A stretch of DNA of 59,177 nucleotides from positions 1 through 59,177 of the forward strand of contig CAZIQM010000002.1 in the NCBI GenBank assembly GCA_964541635.1. The letters are read 5' to 3'. The DNA comes from DALYDP01 sp964541635 (GTDB lineage Bacteria; Patescibacteriota; Gracilibacteria; Peribacterales; Peribacteraceae). The notes below the pieces were generated by a model. It ran no database searches. It was not told the origin of the DNA and was given only the letters and a program-made list of their open reading frames with translations. Positions 48,902 through 57,766 of this stretch are shown piece by piece (position 1 is the first letter of the stretch; each line of letters begins with the position of its first letter). Both the position numbers and the translations under genes were made by a program.

Positions 48902-49576
48902 ATGAGGCGCATGCGTGACGCATCCATCGACGGCGTGTTCGTCGCGCGCGTGCGCGAGATCGAAGAACGGTTGTTCGCCGACGAGTGCGATCCGGAAGAT
49001 TCGGTGCATATGAAACGCGACGGCTACTCGTGGCTCTACCGCCCGAGCCACCACGCGTCGACGGGGCTCGTCACCGCCGCGGACGTCCGGCTTCTTTCGA
49101 AACCCGGCGCGCGCATCCTCAGCGTCGGCGCGCATCCGGCGCACCTGGAACGCGTGCTCGTCGAACTCGGCGTGCCCGCGGCGAACGTCGTCGTCGCGGA
49201 CGTGTTGCCCGCCGTCGCCGCGTCTGATTTTCCTTTCGAGACAGCGTGCTTTGACATGCTCGGACCGTGGCCCGAGATGGGCACGTTCGATCGGATCGTC
49301 TTTCCCGAGAGCCTCTGCATCGCGCTGACCGATCGTTTGAAAAAGACCGGTCCCCACGGCGACCAGCCTTTCGCGACGGACGCGTCCGAGGCGAAACTAC
49401 TCTCGCACGTGCTCTCGAGCGCCCTCGCGCGGTTGCGGCCCGGCGGCGAGATCCGCGCCAACGGCCCGCAGAGCCACCCCAACGTGGTGAAAGCCGCGCG
49501 GTCGCTCGTCCAAGCGGCGGGGTACCCCCACGAGTTGGACTACGAACGGTACTTCGCGGTCGTCCGGAACGCCTGA
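48902..49576 (+). CDS. Methyltransferase-like Rossmann-fold protein
   Basis: A 224-residue protein with a SAM-methyltransferase-like core: ARILSVGAHPAHLERVLVEL resembles motif I, and NVVVADVLP motif II, then FDRIVFPESLC in place of motif IV and ALARLRPGGEIRANGP as post-IV. The first glycine-rich loop is degenerate (SVGAHPAH), so SAM binding needs testing. Substrate unknown. Ends 33 bp before the convergent MEMO-CapA gene. Confidence 0.6.
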   Translation: MRRMRDASIDGVFVARVREIEERLFADECDPEDSVHMKRDGYSWLYRPSHHASTGLVTAADVRLLSKPGARILSVGAHPAHLERVLVELGVPAANVVVADVLPAVAASDFPFETACFDMLGPWPEMGTFDRIVFPESLCIALTDRLKKTGPHGDQPFATDASEAKLLSHVLSSALARLRPGGEIRANGPQSHPNVVKAARSLVQAAGYPHELDYERYFAVVRNA

Positions 49577-49608
49577 TGACGTATAAAAAATGTATTCGGA
49601 TTTTCCGT

Positions 49609-51270
49609 TTAGCGTAAACGCAAATCGCCCGTCGTCGTGTTGATCGGGAACGACGTCGCCGTGATGCCCGATCCGGAGAACGTGATGGTCGCGACCTCCC
49701 CGCCCGAGAGCGCGGGATCCGGTTGGTCGAAGAGGAAATTGCCGATCGAATAGAACACGGGTTTGCCGTCGATCCATTCGAGCGGTTGGACGACGTGGGG
49801 GCCGTGCCCGACGATCGCGTCCGCGCCGGCTGCGATGATCGCACGCGCCTTCGCGCGTTGTTCTTCCAGGGGTTCGGCGTCGTACTCCACGCCCCAGTGC
49901 AGACTCACGAGCACGAAGTCGACGTCCGCGCGCACGCCGGCGATCGCGTCCGCGACGTCGCCTGCCTCGAGGAACCCGTGGATGTCCGTGAACGAGCACA
50001 CCGCCATCGAGCCGCGGACGATCGGCACGACGACGCACGGTTCCGGCGCGCCCGCCACGACCAGCTTCGCCGCCGACAACGCGTCGATCGTGTCGGCGAG
50101 TCCTTCCTTTCCCGCGTCGCCCGCGTGGTTGTTCGCCACGTTCGCGACGCGCACGTCCATCGTCTTCAGCACGTCGAGCGTTTGCCGTTTCTTGAACGCG
50201 AAGAGGACCGGTTTTTCTACCGTTGGCGTGCGTTCGGTGATCGGTCCTTCCAGGTTCACCACGCCGACCGTCGCGCCGCGGAAAAACCGATCCTCGGTGC
50301 CCCTGATCTCCCGCAAGGGGTCGACGCCCCCGTCGATCATCCGCGCGATGCCGCGCCCGACGATCGTGTCGCCGAAGAACTGGACCGTCGCGAAGGGCGT
50401 TTCGACGGGTTTTCCTTTCGCGAACGCCAAAAAGAAGTGGCTCGTGGTTTCCGCGGGAGGGATGCCGACCGTGAAGTCCGCGCTGTTCGTGTGGCGGTCG
50501 TACGCGATGCGCCGGGATGTCCTCTTCTCCAGGTATTTCAGCAGGGCGCGGATCGATTCGGGCGAATCGATTTCGAGCCGTGTGACGTCGTCGAACGAGA
50601 AACGTTCGATCGCCGCGTGCGAATAGGCGTCGTGGAACGCGGCGACGTCCGCGCGCAGGTAGTGGGAGAAGTCGACGCTCGCGATCACGAGCGCGTCCCG
50701 GGGCAACGATTCGTCGAGCGCCGCGGCGAGTTCATCCATGCGTTCCGGGCGGGCGCCGATTTGCAGCGCGAGCGGCACGACCGTCGCGTCGGGGAACGTT
50801 TTCTTGATGAACGCGACGTGCACGGAGATCGAGTGTTCGCCGTCGAAGGTCGCGGGTTCGATCCGGGCCAGTCCTTTCGCGACGAGCCCGTCGATGATGC
50901 GCGTATCGGGTTCGAGCGCGCCGTAGGGGGTTTCGAACGTGCCGTCCGTCGTCTGGATGTCGTTCTTCCCTTGGTCGAAGTGGTTCGGTCCGATGACGAC
51001 CACGACGCTCGGTCGTTGGTCCGAGAGGGCGTTGTAGGCGCGCGCGATTTCATGACCGACGAAGAGATGGTGGGGGAGGACCATGCCGTCCACCTTTTCC
51101 GTGATCGGCGCGACGTCGCGCGCGGTGTCGGTGTCGTAGAAGTCCTCGTACGCCTCACGCGAGTGCCAGAACGAAGCGTGCGTGACGCCCGACGGTTCGC
51201 GCGGCGCCGAAACGCAGCCCGCGAGCGCGAGGACGCACGCGGGGGCCGCGATCGACCGTTTGAAGTCCAT
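49609..51270 (-). CDS. MEMO-like/CapA fusion lipoprotein
   Basis: A 553-residue exported protein. A lipoprotein-type signal (MDFKRSIAAPACVLALAGCV) is followed by a MEMO domain (AmmeMemoRadiSam protein B-like): GMVLPHHLFVGHEIARAY, VVVIGPNHFDQG, IASVDFSHYL, with candidate iron ligands His and Cys. From about residue 275 it becomes a CapA/PgsA-type metallophosphatase domain: VQFFGDTIVGRGIARMIDGG, VVNLEGPIT, VANNHAGDAG, SLHWGVEY, VGHGPHVVQPLEWIDGKPVF. CapA proteins act on surface polymers such as poly-gamma-glutamate. It ends the operon with the large surface protein, with zero spacing. Confidence 0.85.
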   Translation of the reverse strand: MDFKRSIAAPACVLALAGCVSAPREPSGVTHASFWHSREAYEDFYDTDTARDVAPITEKVDGMVLPHHLFVGHEIARAYNALSDQRPSVVVVIGPNHFDQGKNDIQTTDGTFETPYGALEPDTRIIDGLVAKGLARIEPATFDGEHSISVHVAFIKKTFPDATVVPLALQIGARPERMDELAAALDESLPRDALVIASVDFSHYLRADVAAFHDAYSHAAIERFSFDDVTRLEIDSPESIRALLKYLEKRTSRRIAYDRHTNSADFTVGIPPAETTSHFFLAFAKGKPVETPFATVQFFGDTIVGRGIARMIDGGVDPLREIRGTEDRFFRGATVGVVNLEGPITERTPTVEKPVLFAFKKRQTLDVLKTMDVRVANVANNHAGDAGKEGLADTIDALSAAKLVVAGAPEPCVVVPIVRGSMAVCSFTDIHGFLEAGDVADAIAGVRADVDFVLVSLHWGVEYDAEPLEEQRAKARAIIAAGADAIVGHGPHVVQPLEWIDGKPVFYSIGNFLFDQPDPALSGGEVATITFSGSGITATSFPINTTTGDLRLR

Positions 51271-53517
51271 TTATTGCAGGAGTGTCCCCGCGGCGCACAT
51301 GCCGCGATCGCCCGGGTGGAGCGCGCCGCCCCATTCGACCACGGAGAAGCCGGTGCGCTTCGGCGTCACGATCGGGAGGGGATCGATGGCGATTGGCGCA
51401 TCGAGCGGTTCGTAGTCCATGAACACGCGGATCACGGTGTCGGGCGTCGGCTCCACGGTGAGCGGCGCGATCGTGTCGAACGTCGGTTGGTCGACGAACG
51501 TCACGAACACGTAGGGCTTGGCCTTCAGCCTCGGCTCCCAGAATTCCATGAAGTCGGCGGATTCCTTGTCGTTCAGGCCGAGCAGCGCGAGCTTCTCCTT
51601 CAGGAGCGCCGGGACGTCCGCGCGCGAGGCGACGAATCCCTTGGTCGGGCGCGTGTACTCGTCGCCGTGTCCTTCCCAGAAGAGGTACGGGTACGTCTTG
51701 CCGTCGGCGTAGTTGAAGAGCTCGCTCTCGGGCGTGGCGCGCACGGACCATCCGTCGTTGTACGGCGGGTCGGTGACCGTGAAGCCGCCCGTCGGCGCGA
51801 CCTTCACCGACACGTCGGTCGTGTGTTCGGGGTACAGGTAGATGACCGGCTTGCCGCATTCCACCGCGGGGCCGAATTGCTCGCCCTGGAAGTACACGAG
51901 GCGGCCGAGCGGGTCTTTCACGTACACGGCCGGGTGGCGCGCGACGAACTGCGCGGGCGTGATGTTCTCGTTCTCGCCGTACTTCGCCATCGACCAGAAG
52001 AGTTCGTACAACGTTTGCGCGCCGCTCACGTACATCGAGCTGCCGCTCGACATCGCGACCAGCTCCGCGGGCGTGATTTTTTCCTGGTACACCTCGAGCC
52101 CGTCTTCGGTCGTGCCCACCCGCTCGAGTTCGGCCGGGTTGCCGTCGTACACGTAGTGGCAATGCCGGGGTTGGTGTCCGCAGCCGCCCGTGACGGGATC
52201 CGGCGTGTAGACGGTGCCGACGGTCTTGCCGTCGAGCCATTGGATGTTGCCCATTTTGATATCCACTCGGTAATCCTGCATGAAACCGTCGTTGCGTTTC
52301 ACGAGGAAACATCCTTCCTGCCCCTGGTAGACCGGTCGTTCAGAGCGGGAAAATCCCGGGGTCGGCGCGATCGTTTCGCCGGATTTCTGCACGCTGGTTT
52401 TGCAGAACGATTCCACGCATTCCAGAAGCCGCACGCCGCTGTTGTCGATCGACACCGCGTCGGGGCCCGAACCGTCGACGATGCTCTTGCCGTCCCATGG
52501 CATGTTCCGCGTGACGAGCGACTCTTGGTACTGCGGGGCGCTGGCATTCATGATCGATCCATCGGTGGCCAGGATGAAATGGTAGGGAATGATGTCGATG
52601 TACTCTGCTTCGCGTTGCGCGCAGAGCGTGCTTGCTCCTTGGTGCACGAACACGCGGGCTCCCGCGTACGTGCCGCCGCGCACGGTTCCCACTTCATACA
52701 CCGGCTCCCGTCCCATCTCCGCGCGCGCCTCTTCCGCGGTTGGCAGGCTATCGATGCTGATCGGTTCTTCCGTCCCCATCCCGCACGTCGAAACGCTGAA
52801 CGCCGATTTGTTCAATATGTACGCATGGACGTAGCGGTCGGCGTCGCCCGACAGCGCGAGGATGTCGACCACGTTGCGACGGACGGGATCCTTCCACTCC
52901 ACGTCGAGCGTCACGGTATCGATCTTCGGCGGAACGTAGCCCATGCCGTCGAGCTTGTTCGCCACCGCGACGACCGTGCTCTGCGCCGTGACGTTTCCTT
53001 CGGCGTCGTAGGTCCGGACGGTGTACTCGTTCATGCCGTCGCGCATGTTCCCCAACTTTTTCCCGTACGAGTATTTCCACGTCGCATTGCCCGGTTTGTA
53101 GTCCTTCAACGCGTACACGTCCGCATCGCGTGCGTCGCCGAATTCGGGCGTGTACGTCACGACGACCTTCGCCGTACCGCTCCGCGCGGAGCCCGTGAGC
53201 GTATGGACCGTCGACTCGTCCGAGTCATATATCCAAAAGTACTGCAATTGTTTCGAAGGATCGGTCGCCGCGTACGTCCGTGACCATGGTTCGTAGGCAT
53301 ACTGGATGGTGATGCCGTTTTCGGAGTCCGACGTTCCCATCGCGTCGCTCGATTCCGTCGACGCCGACGACGAGTATGGCTTCGGCGTGATGTCGCGGAT
53401 CTCGTGGATCTCCGTCGGGTGCGTCTGCCACCAGACGCCGTTCAGGAGATACCCGAACGATCCGATGCCGACGACGAACACGGTGACGCTGAGCGCGGTG
53501 AGGAGTTGTTTCTTCAT
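51271..53517 (-). CDS. Large exported surface protein (GKPVIYLYPE type)
   Basis: A 748-residue protein anchored by one N-terminal membrane segment (LLTALSVTVFVVGIGSFGYL). A Ser-rich linker, a beta domain, and several Cys-containing middle domains follow (CGHQPRHCHYVYDGNPAELE). Near residue 560 is ECGKPVIYLYPEHTTDVSVK V, a conserved segment of large CPR surface proteins that I recall but cannot name as a family. The start ATG is 8 nt after TAGGAT (53526-53531). It is immediately followed by the MEMO-CapA gene, so the two are expressed together. Cell-surface interaction is inferred. Confidence 0.78.
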   Translation of the reverse strand: MKKQLLTALSVTVFVVGIGSFGYLLNGVWWQTHPTEIHEIRDITPKPYSSSASTESSDAMGTSDSENGITIQYAYEPWSRTYAATDPSKQLQYFWIYDSDESTVHTLTGSARSGTAKVVVTYTPEFGDARDADVYALKDYKPGNATWKYSYGKKLGNMRDGMNEYTVRTYDAEGNVTAQSTVVAVANKLDGMGYVPPKIDTVTLDVEWKDPVRRNVVDILALSGDADRYVHAYILNKSAFSVSTCGMGTEEPISIDSLPTAEEARAEMGREPVYEVGTVRGGTYAGARVFVHQGASTLCAQREAEYIDIIPYHFILATDGSIMNASAPQYQESLVTRNMPWDGKSIVDGSGPDAVSIDNSGVRLLECVESFCKTSVQKSGETIAPTPGFSRSERPVYQGQEGCFLVKRNDGFMQDYRVDIKMGNIQWLDGKTVGTVYTPDPVTGGCGHQPRHCHYVYDGNPAELERVGTTEDGLEVYQEKITPAELVAMSSGSSMYVSGAQTLYELFWSMAKYGENENITPAQFVARHPAVYVKDPLGRLVYFQGEQFGPAVECGKPVIYLYPEHTTDVSVKVAPTGGFTVTDPPYNDGWSVRATPESELFNYADGKTYPYLFWEGHGDEYTRPTKGFVASRADVPALLKEKLALLGLNDKESADFMEFWEPRLKAKPYVFVTFVDQPTFDTIAPLTVEPTPDTVIRVFMDYEPLDAPIAIDPLPIVTPKRTGFSVVEWGGALHPGDRGMCAAGTLLQ

Positions 53518-53525
53518 ATGCGCGG

Positions 53526-53567
53526 ATCCTACTCCCGCGGCCCGATCCGTGCCATTTGCGCTACGAT
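53526..53567. promoter_or_regulatory. Divergent -10 boxes, surface protein and DUF3048 gene
   Basis: Minus TAGGAT (53526-53531), 8 nt before ATG 53517. Plus TACGAT (53562-53567), 6 nt before ATG 53574. Confidence 0.6.
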
Positions 53568-53573
53568 GTGCCC

Positions 53574-54464
53574 ATGGTTCGTCGTTCGATGCCCTTCGCC
53601 GCCGCGGTCCTCTGTTGCGTGCTTTCCGCATGCGCGAGCCGTTCCGTCGAAACCTCGTACGTCGGCGTGATGGTCGACAACCACCAGGTCGCGCGGCCGT
53701 ACCAGCGCGGGCTCGACGAAGCAGCGTGGGTGGAAGAGCAGTTCGCGGAAGGGGGGATCACGCGTTTCGAGGCCGTGTTCGATGTCGAGAACTTCCCGGC
53801 GTCCGTCGGTCCGGTGCGATCGGTCCGTTCCTACTTCATCGACGGCGTGGCCCCGACCGTCGCGGCGATCTTCCACATCGGCGGCAGTCCCGAGGCCCTT
53901 GAACGCCTCGCCGCGAAAGGCGCCGTGCCCTCGTTCAACGCCATCCACTTCGACCGTTTCTTCGCCTACGACGACGTCGCGCCCGCGCCGCACCACCGCT
54001 TCCTCACGCGCGAGGGGTTCGACGAACTGTTCGCGCGCGTCGAAGCGCCGCCGAAGGCCGCGTTCCCGTTCCCGCGCGGAGCGTTCGCACCGGATGAAAG
54101 CGCCTCGTCGATCGCGATCGACATGCACAGCGACGTGCACGACGTCAGCTACTCGTTCGACCAGCGTTCCGGAACGTACGTCCGCCGCAACCGCGGCGCG
54201 CGCCAGGCATCGACGCCGTCCAACGTGCTCGTCCTCGGTACCGATATCGCCGTCACGGGCGACCTCGGCCGGTTGTCGATCCGCACGACGGGGTCCGGTC
54301 CTGCGTTGCTCTTCCGCGACGGCGGCGTGCAACGCGGCGAGTGGTCGAAGGACGACGGTTCGTTCTACGCGTTTACGGACGGCGAAGGGAAACGCCTCGG
54401 CTTCCGCGACGGGCAAGTGTGGATGATCGTCCTCGATGACCTCGGCCGCGTGACGTGGCGTTGA
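53574..54464 (+). CDS. DUF3048 domain lipoprotein (YerB-like)
   Basis: A 296-residue lipoprotein: signal with lipobox-like VLSACA, then a DUF3048 domain: YVGVMVDNHQVARPYQRGLD, then ITRFEAVFDVENFPASVGPV RSVR and YFIDGVAP, followed by the C-terminal part with SNVLVLGTD and LLFRDGGVQRGEWSK. The family (YerB) is exported in Firmicutes and CPR; function is unknown. Start fixed by TACGAT 6 nt upstream. Confidence 0.88.
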   Translation: MVRRSMPFAAAVLCCVLSACASRSVETSYVGVMVDNHQVARPYQRGLDEAAWVEEQFAEGGITRFEAVFDVENFPASVGPVRSVRSYFIDGVAPTVAAIFHIGGSPEALERLAAKGAVPSFNAIHFDRFFAYDDVAPAPHHRFLTREGFDELFARVEAPPKAAFPFPRGAFAPDESASSIAIDMHSDVHDVSYSFDQRSGTYVRRNRGARQASTPSNVLVLGTDIAVTGDLGRLSIRTTGSGPALLFRDGGVQRGEWSKDDGSFYAFTDGEGKRLGFRDGQVWMIVLDDLGRVTWR

Positions 54465-54490
54465 CGCGACGTGAAGTTGGATTCGCATTT

Positions 54491-54510
54491 AAGCGGCTTA
54501 TCAGCCGCTT
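54491..54510 (+). terminator. Hairpin after the DUF3048 gene
   Basis: AAGCGGCT (54491-54498) and AGCCGCTT (54503-54510) with a TATC loop, followed by ATTCGG. No T-run; a weak terminator or processing hairpin. Confidence 0.5.
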
Positions 54511-54589
54511 ATTCGGGCAGTGTCAACGCGAAGGAATTGCCCGAAAAAGCACGTGACATACACTTCCGACTTCCGTTCCCCCTTTCCCG

Positions 54590-56536
54590 ATGGTCCACGC
54601 GTTCCGTTCCATCCGTCCGTATTCACCGGCGCCCATCACGTTCGCGATCGCGCTGTTCGCGTCCTGGTTCGTGTTCGCTAGGGCCGGTACCACGATCGCT
54701 CCTCCGGCGTATGCCCAGGTTTTACCCGTGGTTTGCGGCGATACCTTTGTCGGTTCGTCGGAGCAGTGTGATAAAGGAAAAAGATGCGGAGGCACGAGCG
54801 ATATCACGTGCACCAGCGCCACCGCCATCGCGGGAGCATGCGATTCGCTTCCGCCGGGCCAGCGAACGTGCGAAGTGAAGGCGAACGACAGGGAGTGCAC
54901 GAAGGATTGCATCTTCCGATGCGGCGACGGGAAGGTGGAGCAACAATTCGGCGAATCATGCGATCCCGGTTCGGCCTGCCTCGGAACGGGAGCGGATTGC
55001 ACCGGAAATCCCTCCGCGTGTTTGTTCGAAGGAAATCCCTCCGCGGTGCTCTGCCAGGCCAGGTCTGACAATGCCGCCTGTTCGAAGTTCTGCAAGCTGA
55101 CGCAATGCGGGAACGGCACGGTTGAAAAAGAGACCGAGCAGTGCGATCCGGGCGGCGTATGCCGCGCCTTGCCGACGCGGACGTGCACCGTCGGAACGAA
55201 TGATTTGGCGCCCGGCGGTTGCGGAGGCGTTGGCCCCTGCGATCCCCGCCCCGACCATGCCTCCTGCAGCTTCGCGTGCATCAATCTGTGCGGTAACGGC
55301 GTGACGGATGCGGGCGAGGACATGGGGTGCGACATCGGTTCCGTGTGCCAGGGTACGAACACCGATTGCACCAATAAGCCTTCTGTCTGCAAGGATTCGG
55401 AAGATAAGCCCGACGCTACCCTTTGCGTGAAGAAGGACGTCGCTTCGTGCACGGCGTGCAAGAGCAACAGCTCCTCCTCTTCCAGCGCCAGTTCGACCGA
55501 TTCCGAATCCAGCGAATCGTCGTCCGATTCGTCCGTTTCCTCCGTCGAATCATCCTCTTCCTCGGACAGCTCCTCGTCCGATTCGTCTTCTTCCGACTCG
55601 TCGTCGTCCGAATGGAGTTCTTCCAGCTCGTCGTGCTCGAACGGCTCGTGGGTGTGGCAATGGTGGACGCTGACCAGCGTATGGTCCTGCGACGGAAGCT
55701 CGTCATCATCGTCCGTCTCCAGTTCCTCCGACTCATCGTCCTCTGACTCCAGCAGCGGGGAGTTCTGTTCCGAAGGCGGAACCGGATCGGATTCGTCGCT
55801 GTCATCGGATTCCTCTGAGTGTGCCGATGGGAAATGCAGGGTGACGACCGTGGAGCCGGACGCGACGACGAAAAAATGTCCGGAAGGGTACACCGAGTAC
55901 ACGTTTACGCTTAATGGTGGTTCCGCGAAACAAATGTGCGCCAAGTGCCTCGGCGTCGACTCGTGTGGAGCCGGAGAGAAGTGCACGCTAGAAAAACAGG
56001 TCAGGGACATCGGCGGCGTCGTCATCAGGGATATGCGCTGTGTTTGCAGGCCGAACAATACCTCTTCCAGCGACAGTTCCGCTGATTCATCGTCTTCTTC
56101 GTCCGAATCCAGCTCCTCGGACGCTTCCAGTTCCGATTCTTCTTCCTCTGACTCCTCGTCGTCGGAATCCTCGTCGGATTCGAGTTCTTCCTCCAGTTCG
56201 TCGGTGTGCTCCGGCATCTGGGCGTGGCACTGGTGGAGCATGACGTGGGAATGCGAGGACGGAAGCTCGTCGTCGTCCAGTTCCTGGAGCAGCGAGTCCT
56301 CCTGGTCGTCGGATAGTTCGTCGTCCGAATGGAGTTCTTCCTCGAGTTCCTCCTGCCCTAACGGTTCCTGGATCTGGCAGTGGTGGACGATGACGTGGGA
56401 GTGGTCGTGCGATCCGATGTCGTCGTCGTCCAGTTCTTGGAGCAGCAGCGAAGACTCGTCCTCGTCTCTCGCTGATTCCTCGAGCAGCGATGCGTCCTCC
56501 GAATCGAGTTCCGAAGGCACGTCGTCGTCCAATTGA
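54590..56536 (+). CDS. Secreted Cys-rich protein with Ser/Asp repeats and Trp-rich modules
   Basis: A 648-residue exported protein. The N-terminal half (about 45-300) has four CGDG/CGNG....E.CD.G cysteine repeats resembling DUF4215-type modules (RCGDGKVEQQFGESCDPGSA; CGNGTVEKETEQCDPGGV; CGNGVTDAGEDMGCDIGS). Then come long Ser/Asp/Glu tracts split by three Trp-rich Cys-bracketed modules (WVWQWWTLT near 352; WAWHWWSMTW near 541; WIWQWWTMTWEW near 593) and one further Cys domain (MCAKCLGVDSCGAGEKC). The Ser-Asp tracts recall Sdr-type stalks of surface adhesins. The leader is pyrimidine-rich. Confidence 0.85.
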   Translation: MVHAFRSIRPYSPAPITFAIALFASWFVFARAGTTIAPPAYAQVLPVVCGDTFVGSSEQCDKGKRCGGTSDITCTSATAIAGACDSLPPGQRTCEVKANDRECTKDCIFRCGDGKVEQQFGESCDPGSACLGTGADCTGNPSACLFEGNPSAVLCQARSDNAACSKFCKLTQCGNGTVEKETEQCDPGGVCRALPTRTCTVGTNDLAPGGCGGVGPCDPRPDHASCSFACINLCGNGVTDAGEDMGCDIGSVCQGTNTDCTNKPSVCKDSEDKPDATLCVKKDVASCTACKSNSSSSSSASSTDSESSESSSDSSVSSVESSSSSDSSSSDSSSSDSSSSEWSSSSSSCSNGSWVWQWWTLTSVWSCDGSSSSSSVSSSSDSSSSDSSSGEFCSEGGTGSDSSLSSDSSECADGKCRVTTVEPDATTKKCPEGYTEYTFTLNGGSAKQMCAKCLGVDSCGAGEKCTLEKQVRDIGGVVIRDMRCVCRPNNTSSSDSSADSSSSSSESSSSDASSSDSSSSDSSSSESSSDSSSSSSSSVCSGIWAWHWWSMTWECEDGSSSSSSSWSSESSWSSDSSSSEWSSSSSSSCPNGSWIWQWWTMTWEWSCDPMSSSSSSWSSSEDSSSSLADSSSSDASSESSSEGTSSSN

Positions 56537-56550
56537 CGCCGTCCCTCGAA

Positions 56551-56579
56551 AAGCCCTCCGCGCGGGAGGGCTTTTTTTG
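56551..56579 (+). terminator. Intrinsic terminator
   Basis: AAGCCCTCC (56551-56559) and GGAGGGCTT (56565-56573) with a GCGCG loop, followed by T residues to 56578. It ends the Ser/Trp-rich protein transcript. Confidence 0.92.
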
Positions 56580-56611
56580 AATACAATTTGTATTCAGAAC
56601 AATAATTGTGT

Positions 56612-57127
56612 TCAGATTTTACGGCTGTCGTAGGCCCAGTGCAGCACCGCTTGCCGCTGGCGCCTTCGGCAGGACAGGTCCCCGCGTTCGCAGTTCCGGA
56701 CGATCTGCGTGATGTGCCGTTTGATCGCCAGCCACCGGCGGATCTGGCGGTCGTCTTCTTCGGGAAGGCGTCGCCCCCTGTAGTAGCGGCAGTACCACTG
56801 GAACCATCCGCGCGGGTCCGCCGGGTGGATCCATCCTTTCTTCCTCCACACCGAGAGCGGTTGGCTCGCGTTCACGCCGAAGAAATTCATCGTCGGGTCC
56901 CGTTTCCCCGGGCTCAGCTTCGCGTGCGCGAACCAGTCCGCCGGGAATTCGCCGCGGCAGTCCGTCATGTACTTCCCGCCGAACACCCCCAACTCCAACA
57001 TTTCCTTCGGCGTGAGGTCGGGCGCGAAGCGGGGATCGAAGTTTTTCCCCTCGGGTTCCGACAGCACGTAGTCGGCCGTCTGCATGAGGTCCTCCACGTG
57101 CACCTTCACGGGCGTTTTACGCGCCAT
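56612..57127 (-). CDS. Conserved hypothetical protein, Trp/Arg-rich
   Basis: A 171-residue protein with no signal peptide: MARKTPVKVHVEDLMQTADY, then LTPKEMLELGVFGGKYMTDC, PLSVWRKKGWIHPADPRGWF, QWYCRYYRGRRLPEEDDRQI and a basic C terminus. The segment WFQWYCRYYRGRR recurs in uncharacterised bacterial proteins that I cannot name. Its ATG lies 11 bp inside the 3' end of the TspO gene, so the two are probably co-transcribed and translationally coupled. Confidence 0.7.
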   Translation of the reverse strand: MARKTPVKVHVEDLMQTADYVLSEPEGKNFDPRFAPDLTPKEMLELGVFGGKYMTDCRGEFPADWFAHAKLSPGKRDPTMNFFGVNASQPLSVWRKKGWIHPADPRGWFQWYCRYYRGRRLPEEDDRQIRRWLAIKRHITQIVRNCERGDLSCRRRQRQAVLHWAYDSRKI

Positions 57128-57521
57128 AGTTGAGGTACGTGACCGTGAGCTGCAGGCACGTCGCGAACGACACCCACGCGAGGTAGGGGACTTGCGCGAG
57201 CGCGATCCATGTGCGGTGCGGCCACACCGCCGCCATCGCCCAGAGGATGCTGCCGAGCACGACGAGGATGTCGATGCTCGCGAGTTCGTTGCTCTTGAGC
57301 CCGAATTGGATGGGCGAATAGATGACGTTCGACACGAGGTTGACGGCGAACGGCGCCATGACCGACGCCGGGAGCTTTTTGCGCATCGCGAGGACGATCA
57401 CCGCGCCGAACGACACGGCGATGACCGCGTACAGGACGCTCCACACCGGGCCGAACACCCACGCGGGCGGCGCCCATTCGGGTTTGATCAGTTGCGCGTA
57501 CCACTGCATCGATTCGTTCAT
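57117..57521 (-). CDS. tspO: TspO/MBR family membrane protein
   Basis: A 134-residue protein with five membrane helices. WYAQLIKPEWAPPAWVFGPV WSVLYAV is the characteristic TspO first loop and helix; NVIYSPIQFGL and WPHRTWIALAQVPYLAWVSF also fit, including the conserved Trp residues that line the porphyrin site. TspO binds and degrades or transports tetrapyrroles and takes part in stress signalling. A TATACT box (plus AGTATA, 57528-57533) ends 6 nt before the ATG. Confidence 0.92.
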   Translation of the reverse strand: MNESMQWYAQLIKPEWAPPAWVFGPVWSVLYAVIAVSFGAVIVLAMRKKLPASVMAPFAVNLVSNVIYSPIQFGLKSNELASIDILVVLGSILWAMAAVWPHRTWIALAQVPYLAWVSFATCLQLTVTYLNYGA

Positions 57522-57527
57522 GGCGAC

Positions 57528-57533
57528 AGTATA
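57528..57533 (-). promoter_or_regulatory. -10 box of tspO
   Basis: TATACT on the minus strand, exactly 6 nt before ATG 57521. Confidence 0.7.
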
Positions 57534-57598
57534 GACGAACGGGGCGGCCGCCGCTGACCCTCGCGGGAACGGCGCTCGTCGGTGTATCCTCCCCGCGG

Positions 57599-57712
57599 AT
57601 GCCCCGTGCATCCGGAAAGGAGGTCGCAGTGCGACATTTGCTCGAGTGGCTCATGGAAATGGGCCGACGGTTCCGGGCCAAGACCCGTCCACGCGCCGCT
57701 TCGTTGGCGTGA
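57599..57712 (+). CDS. Candidate small basic peptide gene
   Basis: A 37-codon frame from ATG 57599 (MPRASGKEVAVRHLLEWLME, then MGRRFRAKTRPRAASLA). Two starts compete: the ATG is 8 nt after TATCCT (57585-57590), the local leaderless pattern, while GTG 57629 follows AAAGGAGG with 5-nt spacing, the best Shine-Dalgarno site in the window. An 11-bp GC hairpin with TTT lies 26 bp after the stop. The peptide has an amphipathic, basic helix. It may be a real microprotein or the leader region of a small RNA. Confidence 0.45.
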   Translation: MPRASGKEVAVRHLLEWLMEMGRRFRAKTRPRAASLA

Positions 57713-57738
57713 GGAATCCCGCTCCCCGGAGCGGACCC

Positions 57739-57766
57739 GCGGCCGGGGGATTCCCCCGGCCGCTTT
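57739..57766 (+). terminator. Strong hairpin terminator
   Basis: GCGGCCGGGGG (57739-57749) and CCCCCGGCCGC (57753-57763) form a perfect 11-bp stem with an ATT loop, then TTT. Confidence 0.75.

Noticed and set aside
49723..53283. A 1186-codon open frame on the plus strand opposite the MEMO-CapA and surface-protein genes
   Set aside because: It spans two well-supported genes, is rich in Arg, Val, Asp and His, and has no recognisable motif; an effect of composition.
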